Source: Herbaspirillum frisingense GSF30
Lineage (GTDB): Bacteria > Pseudomonadota > Gammaproteobacteria > Burkholderiales > Burkholderiaceae_D
Assembly: GCF_000300975.2 (NCBI RefSeq)
Contig: NZ_AEEC02000018.1
Span: 52,036-116,035, forward strand
Reading direction: 5' to 3'
Length of the DNA stretch: 64,000 nucleotides
How positions within the stretch are numbered: position 1 is the stretch's first letter; each line of letters begins with the position of its first letter. Positions 58,157 to 64,000 of this stretch are shown here, piece by piece. The notes under the pieces were generated by a model. It was not told the origin of the DNA, did not search any database, and saw only the letters and a list, made by a program, of their open reading frames with translations. Position numbers and translations under genes: made by a program.

Positions 58157-59149
58157 ATGCTTTTCGACCTGACCGACCTGCGCCTGTTCATCCTCATCGC
58201 CGAGCTCAATAGCTTGACCCGCAGCGCCGAGCGCATGAACCTCTCGCTGGCCGCCACCAGCAACCGCATCAAGGAACTGGAGGCGCGCTTCGGCACCCGT
58301 CTGCTCTACCGCGAAAGCAAGGGCGTGCAACTCACGCCTGCCGGCCATACCCTGCTGCACCATGCGCAACTGTTCATGCAGCAGGTCGAGCACCTCAAGA
58401 GCGACATGCAGCAGTACAACAACGGCATCAAGGGTTACATCCGCATCTTCGCCAACACCACCGCCGTGACCGAGTTCATGCCGGAGATCCTGGGCAAGTT
58501 CCTGGCCATCCATCCGCAGGTCAACGTGGCGCTGGAAGAACGGCTGAACCACGACATCCTGCGTGGCATCCAGGAAGGCACGGCCGACATCGGCATCGTC
58601 GCCGGCCCGGTGCAGGGCGAGGGATTGCAGATACTGAATTTCTCCACCGACCGCCTGGTCCTGGCCACCGCGCTGGAACACCCGCTGGCCGGCGCCGGCA
58701 GCATCCCCTTCCTCGACACGCTGGAGTACGAACACATCGGCCTGCACGAAGGCAGCACCCTGCACCACTTCCTCAACAAGATCGTCTCCGAACATGGCCA
58801 GCGATTGAAGCTGCGCATCCAGGTGCGCAGCTTCGAAGCCATGTGCCGCATGATAGAAACCAATGTCGGCATCGGCATCGTCCCGCGCTCGGCGGCACAA
58901 CGGCATCAGCAGACCATGCAATTGGCGGTGGTGGAATTGAGCGATCCGTGGAGCGTGCGCGAGCGCAGCATGGTGTTCCAGAACATCGACACGCTCTCAC
59001 CGCATGCGCGCAATCTGGTCGACTTCATCCGCGAGCAGATGAGCCAGGGCACGGACGACGACAAGGTCGTCCTCCTGAACACCGAAAAGGCCGAAAAGAC
59101 CGAAAGTACCGAAAAGAAATCCGCCGCGCGCCAGAAGAAGACAGCCTGA
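58157..59149 (+). CDS. LysR-family regulator, RipR-like
   Basis: A 330-aa LysR protein: winged helix (~3-62, LTDLRLFILIAELNSLTRSAERM), effector domain to ~300, and an unusual ~25-residue Lys/Glu/Thr repetitive tail (EKAEKTESTEKK). Its position divergent from the itaconate-type genes matches PA0877 (RipR) of the P. aeruginosa cluster, so it is presumably the activator. The ATG at 58157 begins the HTH; the 58112 frame start adds unlike residues. Confidence 0.9.
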   Translation: MLFDLTDLRLFILIAELNSLTRSAERMNLSLAATSNRIKELEARFGTRLLYRESKGVQLTPAGHTLLHHAQLFMQQVEHLKSDMQQYNNGIKGYIRIFANTTAVTEFMPEILGKFLAIHPQVNVALEERLNHDILRGIQEGTADIGIVAGPVQGEGLQILNFSTDRLVLATALEHPLAGAGSIPFLDTLEYEHIGLHEGSTLHHFLNKIVSEHGQRLKLRIQVRSFEAMCRMIETNVGIGIVPRSAAQRHQQTMQLAVVELSDPWSVRERSMVFQNIDTLSPHARNLVDFIREQMSQGTDDDKVVLLNTEKAEKTESTEKKSAARQKKTA

Positions 59150-59154
59150 CCGGA

Positions 59155-59919
59155 TCAGCCGGCGATCATCATCCACAACGACAGCAGCAGCAAGGCGCCG
59201 CAGAACAGGATGCGCAGGCGCCGCTCCGGCAGATGGTGCGCCAGCGCAACGCCCCAGGAAATACTGAGCACGCCGCCCAGCGCCATGGGGATGCCCACCG
59301 TCCAGTCCACGTGACCGGCGTGCGCATAGGTCCACAGCGCCACCAGGGTCCCGGGCGTGACCATGGCCAGCCCCAGCCCCTGCGCAGCTGTCTGCGTGGC
59401 CCCGAAGAAGGCCGTCAGCAGCGGCACCGCCACGATCGCCCCACCCACGCTGAAGAAGCCCGCCGACGCTCCCGCCGACAACCCCACCAGCGGAATATAG
59501 CGACGCCCCAGCCGCAGCGAAGTCTGCATCTCGCGCTTGCCGCGCAACAGCGTCCACAGGTAATACAGCGCCAGAAGCCCCATGAAGAGCGCAAAGCAGA
59601 AATGCAGCTTGCGCGCATCCATCACCGTAGCCAGCCGTGCCGAGAAATACGTCGCCACCACCGCCGGCCCGCACATCATCGCCGCCGCACTCCACTCGAT
59701 CCGGTTGCGCTGCTTGTAGCGCCAGAAGGCGATGACCACGTTGGGCACGATCATCACCAGCGCCGTCCCCTGCGCCAGCTGCTGGTCCATCCCGTACAGA
59801 TAACCCAGTACCGGAATGGCGATGAGCCCGCCACCGATCCCGAACAGACCGCCCATGGCACCCAGCACACCGCCGAGCAGAAAGTTGACTACGCACGAGA
59901 AAAACAAGGAAGCCGTCAT
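59155..59919 (-). CDS. TSUP/TauE-SafE family membrane transporter
   Basis: A 254-aa membrane protein with about eight helices and two repeats of the TauE/SafE (sulfite/organic acid exporter) pattern: GGLFGIGGGLIAIPVL near the N-terminus and SAGFFSVGGAIVAVPLL in the second half. Family members export sulfite, sulfoacetate or other small anions, but this substrate is unknown. The ATG at 59919 precedes helix 1. It ends 6 bp from the LysR gene (convergent). Confidence 0.87.
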   Translation of the reverse strand: MTASLFFSCVVNFLLGGVLGAMGGLFGIGGGLIAIPVLGYLYGMDQQLAQGTALVMIVPNVVIAFWRYKQRNRIEWSAAAMMCGPAVVATYFSARLATVMDARKLHFCFALFMGLLALYYLWTLLRGKREMQTSLRLGRRYIPLVGLSAGASAGFFSVGGAIVAVPLLTAFFGATQTAAQGLGLAMVTPGTLVALWTYAHAGHVDWTVGIPMALGGVLSISWGVALAHHLPERRLRILFCGALLLLSLWMMIAG

Positions 59920-60003
59920 CGGTGTAAAGTGATGCCTCTGCCGCCGGGCTGCAATCAGTAGCGAAAGCGGCGGCAGCATCGAAAGATAAAAAAGGAGACT
60001 GAC

Positions 60004-60087
60004 ATGAGCGGCGTCATCGTGTTTGCGCTGGAGATGGGCGTAGTCGCCATCATTGCGCTGGCCATCTACATGGTGATGAAGAAATAG
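60004..60087 (+). CDS. 27-residue single-helix membrane peptide
   Basis: A tiny gene: 27 codons from ATG to TAG, behind an AAGGAG site seven bases from the ATG, the best such signal in the neighbourhood. The peptide is MSGV, a hydrophobic helix of about 20 residues with one Glu at position 10, and the end MVMKK; this is the composition of regulatory small membrane proteins (CydX-, KdpF- or AcrZ-like in style). It is not known to match any of them. It lies between a divergent TSUP gene and an SDR gene. Confidence 0.6.
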   Translation: MSGVIVFALEMGVVAIIALAIYMVMKK

Positions 60088-60184
60088 CGCCCCTGATCAG
60101 GTCCGACAGTGTAGCGCAGCCCGCCCCTGCTGTCCCGGCGGGCCTGCGCCCTACCATGCCAACCCCTCAGCAAAGGAAGAAACG

Positions 60185-60973
60185 ATGGATTTGAAACTCA
60201 AAGGCAAGACCGCGCTCGTGTGCGCATCCAGCAAAGGTCTGGGCCGCGCCTGCGCGCTGTCGCTGGCGCGTGAAGGCGTGCACGTGACCATGCTGGCACG
60301 CGGAAGCGAAGCGCTGGAAGCCGCTGCCGCCGAGATCCGTGCCGAAGTCGCCGCCACCGGCGCGACCATCACCACCGTGGCCTGCGACATCACCACCCCC
60401 GAAGGCCGCGCCCTGGCCCTGGCCGCCTGCCCGGCACCGGACATCCTGGTCACCAACGCCGGCGGCCCCAAGCCCGGCGACTTCCGCGACTGGACCCGGG
60501 ACGACTGGATCGCCGCCGTGGATGCCAACATGCTCACCCCCATCGAGCTCATCAAGGCGACCGTCGACGGCATGATCGCCCGCCGCTTCGGCCGCATCGT
60601 CAACATCACCTCCAGCGCGGTGCGCGCACCGATCGACATCCTGGGCCTCTCCAACGGCGCCCGCTCCGGCCTGACCGGCTTTGTCGCCGGCCTGTCCCGC
60701 AAGACCGTGGCCCACAACGTCACGATCAACAACCTCCTGCCCGGCCCCTTCGAAACCGACCGCCTGCGCTCCACCGCCACTGGCGCCGCGCAGGAGAGCG
60801 GCCGCACCGTGGACGAAGTCCTGGCCGAACGCCGCAAGCTCAACCCGTCGGGGCGCTTTGGTGACCCGGCCGAGTTCGGCGACGCCTGCGCCTACCTCTG
60901 CAGCGCGCAAGCCGGTTTCATTACCGGTCAGAACCTGCTGATGGATGGCGGGGCTTATCCGGGAACGTTCTGA
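60185..60973 (+). CDS. SDR-family oxidoreductase lacking the YxxxK motif
   Basis: A 262-aa short-chain dehydrogenase: cofactor loop CASSKGLGRA (~14-23), NAGG (~94), NITSSAVRAPID with the Ser, and FITGQNLLMDGGAY at the end. Where the catalytic Tyr-x-x-x-Lys should be, the sequence is LSNGARSG, so Tyr and Lys are replaced by Asn and Arg. This is a recognised divergent SDR sub-branch; enzymatic activity is uncertain. AAGGAAG ribosome site. Monocistronic, then tRNA-Ser. Confidence 0.87.
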   Translation: MDLKLKGKTALVCASSKGLGRACALSLAREGVHVTMLARGSEALEAAAAEIRAEVAATGATITTVACDITTPEGRALALAACPAPDILVTNAGGPKPGDFRDWTRDDWIAAVDANMLTPIELIKATVDGMIARRFGRIVNITSSAVRAPIDILGLSNGARSGLTGFVAGLSRKTVAHNVTINNLLPGPFETDRLRSTATGAAQESGRTVDEVLAERRKLNPSGRFGDPAEFGDACAYLCSAQAGFITGQNLLMDGGAYPGTF

Positions 60974-61073
60974 TTGGGCTTGCTGCCTATGGGCTGGCGG
61001 CCGCAACAGCGCCAGATGAGCGGCATCTGCTTGCATCGCGGAAAGAGGTGGATGCAAAGAAATTGATGTGATG

Positions 61074-61113
61074 TATAATGCGGCCCTCGTGCGACAGGCA
61101 ACGCCCTGTCGCA
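61074..61113 (+). promoter_or_regulatory. tRNA-Ser promoter element and leader hairpin
   Basis: TATAAT at 61074-61079 is a perfect -10, and a perfect 9-bp stem TGCGACAGG/CCTGTCGCA (61090-61098 with 61105-61113) lies between it and the tRNA. The -35 is weak. The hairpin is probably a processing or transcription-start feature. Confidence 0.5.
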
Positions 61114-61119
61114 TCGCAA

Positions 61120-61209
61120 GGAGGTTTGGGTGAGTGGTTTAAACCAGCAGTCTTGAAAACTGCCGACGGGGTGACCCGTCCGTGAGTTCGAATCTCACAG
61201 CCTCCGCCA
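61120..61209 (+). tRNA. tRNA-Ser(UGA)
   Basis: A 90-nt tRNA with long variable arm (class II): acceptor GGAGG.../CCTCC, anticodon arm GCAGT-CTTGAAA-ACTGC giving anticodon UGA, T-arm GTGAGTTCGAATCTCAC and encoded CCA. Such tRNA-Ser 3' ends are a common phage/island integration site. Confidence 0.95.
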
Positions 61210-61222
61210 AGACGCTTTATAG

Positions 61223-61246
61223 AACGGGCCTTTCAGGCCCGTTTAT
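61223..61246 (+). terminator. Terminator of tRNA-Ser
   Basis: A perfect 8-bp stem AACGGGCC/GGCCCGTT with a TTTCA loop followed by TATCATTT, 14 bp after the CCA end. Confidence 0.75.
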
Positions 61247-61253
61247 CATTTCT

Positions 61254-61273
61254 ACCCACAAATTCACCCACAA
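61254..61273. repeat. Tandem ACCCACAA repeats downstream of tRNA-Ser
   Basis: Two copies of ACCCACAA (61254-61261 and 61266-61273), 12 bp apart. Repeats of this kind beside a tRNA can be recombinase arm sites, but two short copies prove little. Confidence 0.4.
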
Positions 61274-61274
61274 A

Positions 61275-61373
61275 CTAAAGCGTGGTAGCAAGGCGCTCAT
61301 ACGCCAACTTGCTTGACGAGATCGCCAGGCGCAAGAGAATGCCCTTATCCACCTCCTTGAACAGAGGAGGATT
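61275..61373 (-). pseudogene. 33-codon C-terminal ORF remnant cut by the IS
   Basis: On the minus strand an open frame leaves the IS end and runs NPPLFKEVDKGILLRLAIS... to a TAG at 61275. The composition is protein-like, and the IS removes anything upstream, so it is read as the tail of a destroyed gene. The family is not recognised and chance cannot be excluded. Confidence 0.35.
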
Positions 61374-61401
61374 TGTAATGACCCAGCCAAACCTGCTCAC
61401 C

Positions 61402-62178
61402 TCAAGCAGCTAAAGCAAACGCCTCAGCCGGTGTCTTCATCCCCAGCGCCTGATGCGACCGGCGGTGGTTATAGAAGCCGATCCAGTCGCCAATGATGCG
61501 ACTGGCGTGTTGCAATGTTTCGAAGCGATGTCGATGAGCGCATTGCTCCTTTAGGGTTCTGATGACGCGTTCAACCATGCCATTCTGCTGCGGGCAATGC
61601 GGCGTGATGAACTCTTGCTGAAGCCCGTAACTGCGGACCAACGCGGTGTAACTACGGCTGGTGAACACCAGGCCGTTATCGGAGCGCAGCAAGAACGGCG
61701 CCGTCACGCGACCCAGTGAGCCATAACGCGCGATCAGCGCTTGCTCCAAGGCCGACTCTGCCGTCTTCGACTTGCCCGAACGCGACAGATGCCAGCCCAG
61801 TAATTCCCGCGTGTGGCAATCGATCACCAAGGCCAGCACGGCCCAACCATCACGCCCCGTCCAGATCCGGCACAAATCGGTGGCCCAGCGCCGGTCTGGT
61901 CCTGTGGCTACCGACGGCAAGGCCTTCACCCTGGGGCGGAAACCAATGGGCCGCTTCTTGACCTGCCAGCCTTTGAGCTGGAAGATCCGCTGCACCGTGT
62001 TCTTGTTGAATCCGAGCAGGCCCGCCACCGTGCGATAGCCGAAGGACGGCTCTTCCAGGATCATCTTGCGAATGGGTTCGGTAAAGCGCTCCTGCACCTT
62101 GGGCTCAGCCTTCACCGGCTTGTAGTAAGCGCTGCGCCTGGCAATCCCAAACCACGCGCATATCTTGCTGACAGCCAC
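61402..62178 (-). CDS. IS3-family transposase, OrfB (DDE integrase domain)
   Basis: The catalytic half: HTH_21 (YRTVAGLLGFNKNTVQRIF), then rve domain with the DDE triad in WATDLCRIW, LRSDNGLVF and NGMVERVIRTLKE, and the GFYNHRRSHQALGMKTPAEAF end. The frame has no natural start of its own, with a GTG at 62178; it stays open upstream and is -1 relative to orfA, so it is made as an OrfAB fusion. Confidence 0.9.
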   Translation of the reverse strand: MAVSKICAWFGIARRSAYYKPVKAEPKVQERFTEPIRKMILEEPSFGYRTVAGLLGFNKNTVQRIFQLKGWQVKKRPIGFRPRVKALPSVATGPDRRWATDLCRIWTGRDGWAVLALVIDCHTRELLGWHLSRSGKSKTAESALEQALIARYGSLGRVTAPFLLRSDNGLVFTSRSYTALVRSYGLQQEFITPHCPQQNGMVERVIRTLKEQCAHRHRFETLQHASRIIGDWIGFYNHRRSHQALGMKTPAEAFALAA

Positions 62179-62219
62179 ATCGAAACCGTCTTGTTTGAGT
62201 CCCTGGCGGATGGTCTCGA

Positions 62220-62534
62220 TTACTTGTCTTCCTCGCCCAACAGGGACGCCAATTTTTTTCTGGCGCGCAGCTCCAGCACGGCTTCTCCATAGGCTTCCTG
62301 GAGCTCCTTGAGTTGCCGCTCGTACTGTTCTCTCACATCCAGTGGCTTGGCACGCAGGGCGTTCTCCATCCCTTTGCGGCCTTCATCGACCCATTCTTCG
62401 ATCTCTGAAGGCGGGATATCAAACGACCGGCTAGCCTCTGCCACCGTCGTCTTTCCCTGGATGATTTCCATCACCAGCGCCGCTTTGCGCTTGGCTGTCC
62501 AACGCTTGAATTCTTCTTCCATGACCTTGCTCAT
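62220..62534 (-). CDS. IS3-family transposase, OrfA (DNA-binding part)
   Basis: A 104-aa N-terminal transposase part with an HTH region (KRKAALVMEIIQGKTTVAEASRSFDIPPSEIEEW style) and a helical end (coiled coil, residues ~65-95) used in oligomerisation. A run of seven A on the coding strand (complement of 62253-62259), near the 3' end, is the probable -1 frameshift site into orfB. Confidence 0.88.
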   Translation of the reverse strand: MSKVMEEEFKRWTAKRKAALVMEIIQGKTTVAEASRSFDIPPSEIEEWVDEGRKGMENALRAKPLDVREQYERQLKELQEAYGEAVLELRARKKLASLLGEEDK

Positions 62535-62594
62535 TTTGATTTCCTTTCAGGATTATCTACTGAGCAGGTTTTTAGTGGGTCATTACAATGAAAG

Positions 62595-64000
62595 TCAAGT
62601 GTCGCTCTCGCCAAGCATTCCAGCATTTGGGACTGGATCATCAAGTTGGTTTGAAATATTAGCTTCTTTAAAAAGCGTCTTAATGATGCGAGAAAGCCTG
62701 GGTTGCTGGTTGTCCTTAATAACCTTCCGGCAGGCCTGAGCAAAATTATCCATCGCTGGTCCAAAATGCGATTCATAGCTACTATTCTGCGCGCACAATT
62801 CAACCATCTTCCAACAGAAATTTCTCAGTCTAGAAACGGGCAGAGTTAGCAGAATTCTCTCGAAATCTTCGGCAGTTGCGGAACGTAAAGCTAGTGACTG
62901 GCGATCACCCCATCCTTGGTTTGAGGCGATGTACTCACACGCGTCCACTGGTGACGTATTAACGCGCAACTCGGCTTCAACTTCGTCAAACAATTTTTTG
63001 ATCTCAGGATGCAAAGTTCGTCCAAAGAAATTTGTCAGAACAGAGCTGTTGACAGACGTTTTATCGAAGCTAGCAATGTAATTCCTAAATGCGGCCTCTG
63101 CATACTGCTGCCCTCCGGGAAATTCCATCAACGCCTCATGAAACTGGGAGACAAGATACGGACCCAGCAACGGGGATTTTTCAGCCACTTTTTTGGCTTG
63201 CTCAAGAAGCTGCTCCTCGGAAGTCTGATAATCCCAAAATAGCGACGACAAAAGCGCGTTGCATTCGTCATGTGCAGCAAAAACACGAGATTCGGATTCA
63301 AACCCTTTAATCGTTTCGCCAAGCTTTAGCGTTTCAAGTAAACCTGATTTCAAATACTCGACAACCAGCAATTCAAATTCGGCTGCTTTAGGTGCGACGC
63401 CAATCTTTCTGAGCAGTGCTTTCCATCGGTCCTTTTTCTTTTCATCCTCCGATCGATCTTTCCTACTTCCGGACCATTCGTTCCAATCTTGCGGCCCGCC
63501 TTGATCGAGAACAAACTGAAAGTCAGGACCTTCTTCGATACCTCGATAATGAATCGCAGAGAGGAGGACGATTGAAGGGAGAACTCGATTTAAAGTGCCT
63601 GACGAAAGATCTGCTCTACCCCCTAAAATTCGATTGTTCGCCTTAATTATTTTCTGAATAATGCGAATGTTATTGATGCCGCATATCTTTATCAGCTCGC
63701 ACAGATGTTCGCCGTATGGTGAAGCGAACGTCTTTCCTGCAATCTCAAAAGCCTCATCGCAAGAGGTTAATAGCCTTAGCTCTTGATCGATAACCTTCTC
63801 TCGGAACGTATTCCAAAGATCTCCGCTCGCTTTATCTAGCTTATCGTCGTTCAGAATGAGAAGAACTCGGCACTTATGCTGCTTGGTCATTTCATCGATA
63901 AAGCCTAGCAACTCATCCACATCAAGCTTATTGTGCTTGCGTTCGATATCGTCCAGAACAAGTAACTTTTCTCTCAAGATGGCTGGGGCAAGAATTAAGG
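62595..64000 (-). CDS. P-loop NTPase, KAP-like (5' partial)
   Basis: The C-terminal ~468 residues of a large protein whose start lies beyond the right edge. The visible part begins close to a Walker B-like strand (KLLVLDDIERK, hydrophobic strand then DDxE) and a sensor-like segment (CRVLLILNDDKL), then a long helical region, with no membrane segment. This pattern resembles KAP-type or related STAND-like NTPases, common in phage defence; the assignment is tentative. Base composition is clearly more AT-rich than the rest of the window and codon use differs. The stop codon is 7 bp from the IS end. Confidence 0.7.
   Translation of the reverse strand, partial: LILAPAILREKLLVLDDIERKHNKLDVDELLGFIDEMTKQHKCRVLLILNDDKLDKASGDLWNTFREKVIDQELRLLTSCDEAFEIAGKTFASPYGEHLCELIKICGINNIRIIQKIIKANNRILGGRADLSSGTLNRVLPSIVLLSAIHYRGIEEGPDFQFVLDQGGPQDWNEWSGSRKDRSEDEKKKDRWKALLRKIGVAPKAAEFELLVVEYLKSGLLETLKLGETIKGFESESRVFAAHDECNALLSSLFWDYQTSEEQLLEQAKKVAEKSPLLGPYLVSQFHEALMEFPGGQQYAEAAFRNYIASFDKTSVNSSVLTNFFGRTLHPEIKKLFDEVEAELRVNTSPVDACEYIASNQGWGDRQSLALRSATAEDFERILLTLPVSRLRNFCWKMVELCAQNSSYESHFGPAMDNFAQACRKVIKDNQQPRLSRIIKTLFKEANISNQLDDPVPNAGMLGESDT

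Larger units (their letters stand above)
61374..62587 (-). mobile_element. Complete IS3-family insertion sequence (~1214 bp)
   Basis: Terminal inverted repeats TGTAATGACCCA...AACCTGCTCA (left, from 61374) and its complement (right, ending 62587), enclosing orfA and orfB. No clear 3-bp target duplication: ATT on the left and ATG on the right. The element is intact in sequence, with a seven-A slippery run for the orfAB fusion. Confidence 0.88.

Noticed and set aside
61254..61273. CRISPR-like repeat
   Set aside because: Only two 8-bp copies 12 bp apart, with no spacers; reported as a plain repeat.
62105..62290. Third-frame 61-aa minus-strand ORF within the IS
   Set aside because: Overlaps orfA and orfB out of frame; not part of the OrfAB fusion.

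Overview
The window reads as chromosomal DNA of a high-GC betaproteobacterium, most likely an Oxalobacteraceae/Herbaspirillum-type organism. This is inferred from housekeeping genes and gene order: pyrG, eno, ftsB, a single LolC/E-type gene with lolD, prfB with the RF2 frameshift next to lysS, an ftrABCD iron operon and a Tas-type reductase. No species call can be proved from the window.

Layout. 1-6.8 kb: the end of a large PAS-GAF-GGDEF-EAL c-di-GMP protein, an MFS exporter, tas, a bile-acid:sodium symporter-family protein and YjdM. 6.9-10.3 kb: ftrABCD ferrous/ferric iron uptake operon (minus strand) behind a Fur-box-like site. 10.4-18 kb: signalling, with a chemoreceptor, a patatin-like protein, a degenerate receiver protein, tRNA-Arg(ACG), a sensorless NarX-like kinase with a NarL-like regulator, and a soluble diguanylate cyclase. 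18-33 kb: core genes on the minus strand (pnuC, ftsB, eno, pyrG, a hydrolase, comEC, tatD, argE, lolD, lolC/E), then a UvrD-like helicase on the plus strand. 32.7-43 kb: RpfE-like gene, recJ, a membrane diguanylate cyclase, a lipoprotein, a Tat-exported PhoX phosphatase, prfB and lysS. 43-51.4 kb: a glycine-zipper protein, an alpha/beta hydrolase, a four-helix membrane protein, a second receiver paralogue, MocR and GNAT genes, a LysR gene divergent from argC, and a 75-aa protein.

51.5-59.1 kb is a catabolic cluster matching, gene family by gene family, the itaconate/citramalyl-CoA pathway: CoA transferase, MaoC-like hydratase, CitE-like lyase, acyl-CoA dehydrogenase and a divergent LysR regulator. 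A zinc alcohol dehydrogenase and a TRAP binding protein (without its membrane subunits) are on the same strand. 59.1-61 kb holds a TSUP exporter, a 27-aa membrane peptide behind a strong Shine-Dalgarno sequence, and an atypical SDR.

The right edge changes character. After tRNA-Ser(UGA) at 61.1 kb come short direct repeats, a small ORF remnant, a complete 1.2-kb IS3-family element and an AT-richer P-loop NTPase gene running off the window. This looks like the start of a tRNA-anchored accessory island, possibly a defence island, and is the best candidate here for something new.
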